This document shows, one piece after another, positions 6,311-8,498 of a DNA stretch of 8,498 nucleotides. How positions within the stretch are numbered: position 1 is the stretch's first letter; each line of letters begins with the position of its first letter. Source of the DNA: Bacteriovoracaceae bacterium (GTDB taxonomy: Bacteria; Bdellovibrionota; Bacteriovoracia; Bacteriovoracales; Bacteriovoracaceae). The stretch is from contig JAGOVR010000059.1 of NCBI GenBank assembly GCA_018060635.1, positions 1 through 8,498 of the forward strand. Reading direction: 5' to 3'. The notes under the pieces are model-generated. The model saw only the letters and a list, made by a program, of their open reading frames with translations. It did no database searches and was not told the origin of the DNA. Made by a program: the position numbers and the translations under genes.

Positions 6311-6817
6311 ATGTTTAAAAATGAAAAATTTCTTTCCACTTTATTTTTACTTTTAGCTTTTTTTCTTATTCTGTTGGATGTGTATGAAGATTTAGAATCA
6401 GGGGCCAGCTATGGGCATATTATTGAAGAAGGTTGTATTGCCTTACTTATTTTAGCAGGAATTGGTTTCTTATGGAAAAAGTACCTTATAAATAAAAAAG
6501 GAAACGTGCGCTTACAGCAAGAATTAAAAGTGTTACAACAAGATTTACAACAATATAAAGAATCATCGAGGGATTTTACTTTAGGCTTAAGTCAAAAAAT
6601 AGATGAACAGTTTAGTAAATGGAAGCTCACTTCTGCAGAAAAAGAAGTGGCCCTTTTTCTCCTAAAAGGTCTTTCCAATAAAGAAATCTCTGAACTTCGG
6701 CAGACCAAAGAAAAAACCGTGCGAGAACAAACCAGCTCTCTTTATAGAAAATCAAACTTAGGTTCTCAACGAGAACTTTTCTCTTTTTTCCTTGAAGATT
6801 TGTTAGTCATTAAGTGA
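6311..6817 (+). CDS. Membrane-anchored LuxR-type HTH transcriptional regulator
   Basis: Small regulator, 168 aa from the ATG at 6311. Two hydrophobic helices (about 7-23 and 41-56) flank a short acidic loop. Next comes a Gln/Lys-rich, probably coiled-coil segment (65-100), and then a LuxR/FixJ-type helix-turn-helix at 105-165: LTSAEKEVALFLLKGLSNKE (106-125), ISELRQTKEKTVREQTSSLY (126-145), RKSNLGSQREL (146-156). There is no receiver, PAS or autoinducer domain, so any signal would be sensed at the membrane. The frame extends to an ATG at 6245, but AAAGG (6298-6302) lies 8 nt before 6311, while the upstream ATG has only AAGAG 1 nt away. I therefore choose 6311, with 6245 (190 aa) possible. Being divergent from the polyketide operon, it probably controls that operon (inference). 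Its 3' end overlaps the convergent PIN-protein gene by 15 bp. Confidence 0.82.
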   Translation: MFKNEKFLSTLFLLLAFFLILLDVYEDLESGASYGHIIEEGCIALLILAGIGFLWKKYLINKKGNVRLQQELKVLQQDLQQYKESSRDFTLGLSQKIDEQFSKWKLTSAEKEVALFLLKGLSNKEISELRQTKEKTVREQTSSLYRKSNLGSQRELFSFFLEDLLVIK

Positions 6818-8498
6818 AAAAAAATAAAATGAAGTTGCCATCTCATCCGCCAGTTTTTTTAATTCCTCTGATGTCAATCTTTCCACCAATTGATTGAACG
6901 CTATTTGTTGAGTCAAATATAACCTTCGAAACTTTTGTAAATGCTTCATAATAATAACTTCGTTTTGAGGATTCATCGATAAAATTAAATGATAAAGAAG
7001 TTTTTCATTGAAAGAAGAGACTGCCTCTTGCTTATAATAATGAAAAGGAAGAATATGTAAAAAGATATCACTCATTATGGAAGATTGAAAGGTAAAGCCG
7101 ACTTCCTCAACAACCTTATCTGAAATCCCTTGTAGATTTTTTTTATTTTTTACAAAGGCCTCAAAAATCCCCTTATCTCCTGTAAAAAAAAGAATGTTAT
7201 TTTGAGGATTAAAATATTTAGAAAAATACAAAACCTCTGTGACAATAATTTGATCCATATGGATTTTTTCAAGTTCACTATCTACTTCAAAAAAATCTTT
7301 TAAAAAAAACTTATCTTTTTTTCCTCCTACACCTAAAACATTAAATTCTGAAAAAAATTTCCAATACGTAGCATCCCTGATGTCTGGGTTAAAAACAGTG
7401 ATATTTTTTATCTGAGGTATGTCTTGCAATAGTTTTGTAAGCCTTGCATCTCCTGATACTTGACTATGTTCATTAAGTTCAATGAGAACATCAATAGGTA
7501 GAGCTAAAACATCAATTTCTAAATGTTCTGGCAGTTTCCTAGAAATAAGAATATTAGTATCTGGAATAAAAACTGTTTGTTGTTTTTTAGGGATAGCATC
7601 TGATCGCCTTTTTATAATTTCTTCTCTCCCGATTAATCCTTTTAGTTGTTGAAGCTTTTTCAATTTCCAATAAGGTTTGGAATAATGAAAATTATCTTTT
7701 GTAAATGTTATCTTTTTTAGCTTTTCAATAAACTCAATATTACTTAAGGCGTTCAAGATAAAACCTTGACCTTCTTTTGTTTGTATTTGTGTAGAAAACA
7801 AGTCCAAGAAAATATTTTCTCTGTCTAACGTAAGTTGTGAGAAAATATCAAACAGCTCTCTTTGTCGCCTACTTTTCTCACCTAAAGAACGAGCAAACCC
7901 TTCAATAATAAAATGCAGATTTTGGTTTTCTCCACTTTTTTCTTTTATTTTTTTAAAAAGATTAGTGGTCGCAGGATAAGGCTCAATAGCTTTTCCATTA
8001 ATAGGGCCTATAGGTAAAAAGAACAGTTTAACATTTCGATTAGTTTTATTTTGGGGAGAAACTTTTAAGGTAACTTCTAATTTTTCGATAGGAAATAAAG
8101 TGGTCAGACGGCGAGGAAGTTCATTGACAGCAACGACCGCATTTAACAGATAAGGATCTGTAATAATATACTCATACGTTCCCACGTCTCTTTTGTTATG
8201 AGTCAAGGAGGTTTGTGAGTTTAAATAGGAACTAATTAACATTTCAAAAGTCTTAAAACTTACTGAAGTACATACAAATCCATAAGAAGACTGAGGTAAA
8301 TGAGTTAAATAGGAAAGATATTTTTCATAAGCCCCTTGCGCTCCTAAAATAAGAATAGGTCGCCCTTCTCCTTGTTCTCGAAAAAAAATTCGAGCATAAA
8401 TTTCCCCAAAACTATCATAAGCCGTAATAGTTCCTGCTACTATGTCTACTTCTGGTGCCTTGAATTGACTGTTTAAGCAAATAGCATTTTTAGAGGGT
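6803..8498 (-). CDS. Large PIN-domain (putative ribonuclease) protein, N-terminus outside the window
   Basis: An ATG occurs at 8242 (479 aa to the stop), but the frame is open upstream of it for 85 more codons to the window edge and no Shine-Dalgarno site precedes it. The visible part is thus 564 aa with the true start beyond 8498. Counting from the first visible residue, a PIN-like nuclease domain spans about 309-447. It begins FIPDTNILIS (D313) and continues with IELNEH (E340), HMDQIIVTE (D415) and FFTGDKGI (D441). This is the usual set of four acidic metal ligands, so catalysis on RNA looks possible. The upstream ~305 residues hold charged helices and a strand-rich N-terminal part (for example GRPILILGAQG, 45-55) that I do not recognise. 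The C-terminal ~115 residues look helical. There is no signal peptide or antitoxin partner in view, and it is far larger than a VapC toxin. Its role is unknown. Confidence 0.75.
   Translation of the reverse strand, partial: PSKNAICLNSQFKAPEVDIVAGTITAYDSFGEIYARIFFREQGEGRPILILGAQGAYEKYLSYLTHLPQSSYGFVCTSVSFKTFEMLISSYLNSQTSLTHNKRDVGTYEYIITDPYLLNAVVAVNELPRRLTTLFPIEKLEVTLKVSPQNKTNRNVKLFFLPIGPINGKAIEPYPATTNLFKKIKEKSGENQNLHFIIEGFARSLGEKSRRQRELFDIFSQLTLDRENIFLDLFSTQIQTKEGQGFILNALSNIEFIEKLKKITFTKDNFHYSKPYWKLKKLQQLKGLIGREEIIKRRSDAIPKKQQTVFIPDTNILISRKLPEHLEIDVLALPIDVLIELNEHSQVSGDARLTKLLQDIPQIKNITVFNPDIRDATYWKFFSEFNVLGVGGKKDKFFLKDFFEVDSELEKIHMDQIIVTEVLYFSKYFNPQNNILFFTGDKGIFEAFVKNKKNLQGISDKVVEEVGFTFQSSIMSDIFLHILPFHYYKQEAVSSFNEKLLYHLILSMNPQNEVIIMKHLQKFRRLYLTQQIAFNQLVERLTSEELKKLADEMATSFYFFSLND

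Noticed and set aside
6803..8242. PIN protein as the toxin of a VapBC-type toxin-antitoxin pair.
   Set aside because: VapC toxins are about 130-150 aa with a small antitoxin gene next to them; this protein exceeds 560 aa and no antitoxin is visible.

Overview
The window is AT-rich DNA (by eye about one third G+C, not computed) from a bacterium. Coding is dense, Shine-Dalgarno sites are purine-rich, and one product is a YceI protein with an export signal. Together these suggest a Gram-negative organism with a periplasm. The gene content fits a low-GC member of the Bdellovibrionota or Gammaproteobacteria, and the desaturase also resembles Bacteroidota enzymes. The sequence does not settle the phylum. 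No RNA genes, insertion sequences, CRISPR arrays or attachment sites were seen.

Layout from left to right. (1) Minus-strand pair, 23-1817: a membrane fatty-acid desaturase followed by an overlapping GT4 glycosyltransferase. (2) Divergent control region of 118 bp, 1818-1935. (3) Plus strand, 1936-3324: a TIGR01777-type epimerase fused to a C-terminal SRPBCC lipid-binding-type domain. (4) Minus-strand three-gene operon, 6135 to 3314: type III polyketide synthase, then a geranylgeranyl-reductase-like flavoprotein, then an exported YceI protein. Gaps are 3 and 14 nt, and each gene has its own good ribosome binding site. (5) Divergent control region, 6136-6244 and beyond, containing three inverted repeats. 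(6) Plus strand, probable start 6311: a small membrane-anchored LuxR-type regulator. (7) Minus strand, 6803 to the right edge: a large protein with a PIN-type nuclease domain whose reading frame stays open beyond the window.

The theme is lipids. The polyketide synthase probably condenses a fatty-acyl starter with malonyl-CoA into an alkylpyrone or alkylresorcinol. The flavoprotein would then oxidise or reduce that product, and the YceI lipocalin-like protein could bind or carry it in the periplasm. The membrane-bound LuxR protein, transcribed divergently, is the obvious candidate regulator. The desaturase and the epimerase-SRPBCC fusion next door are also plausible lipid-remodelling genes. 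The pathway and its regulation are inferred from families and arrangement; the individual family assignments are well supported by motifs. The PIN protein is the least understood gene here.
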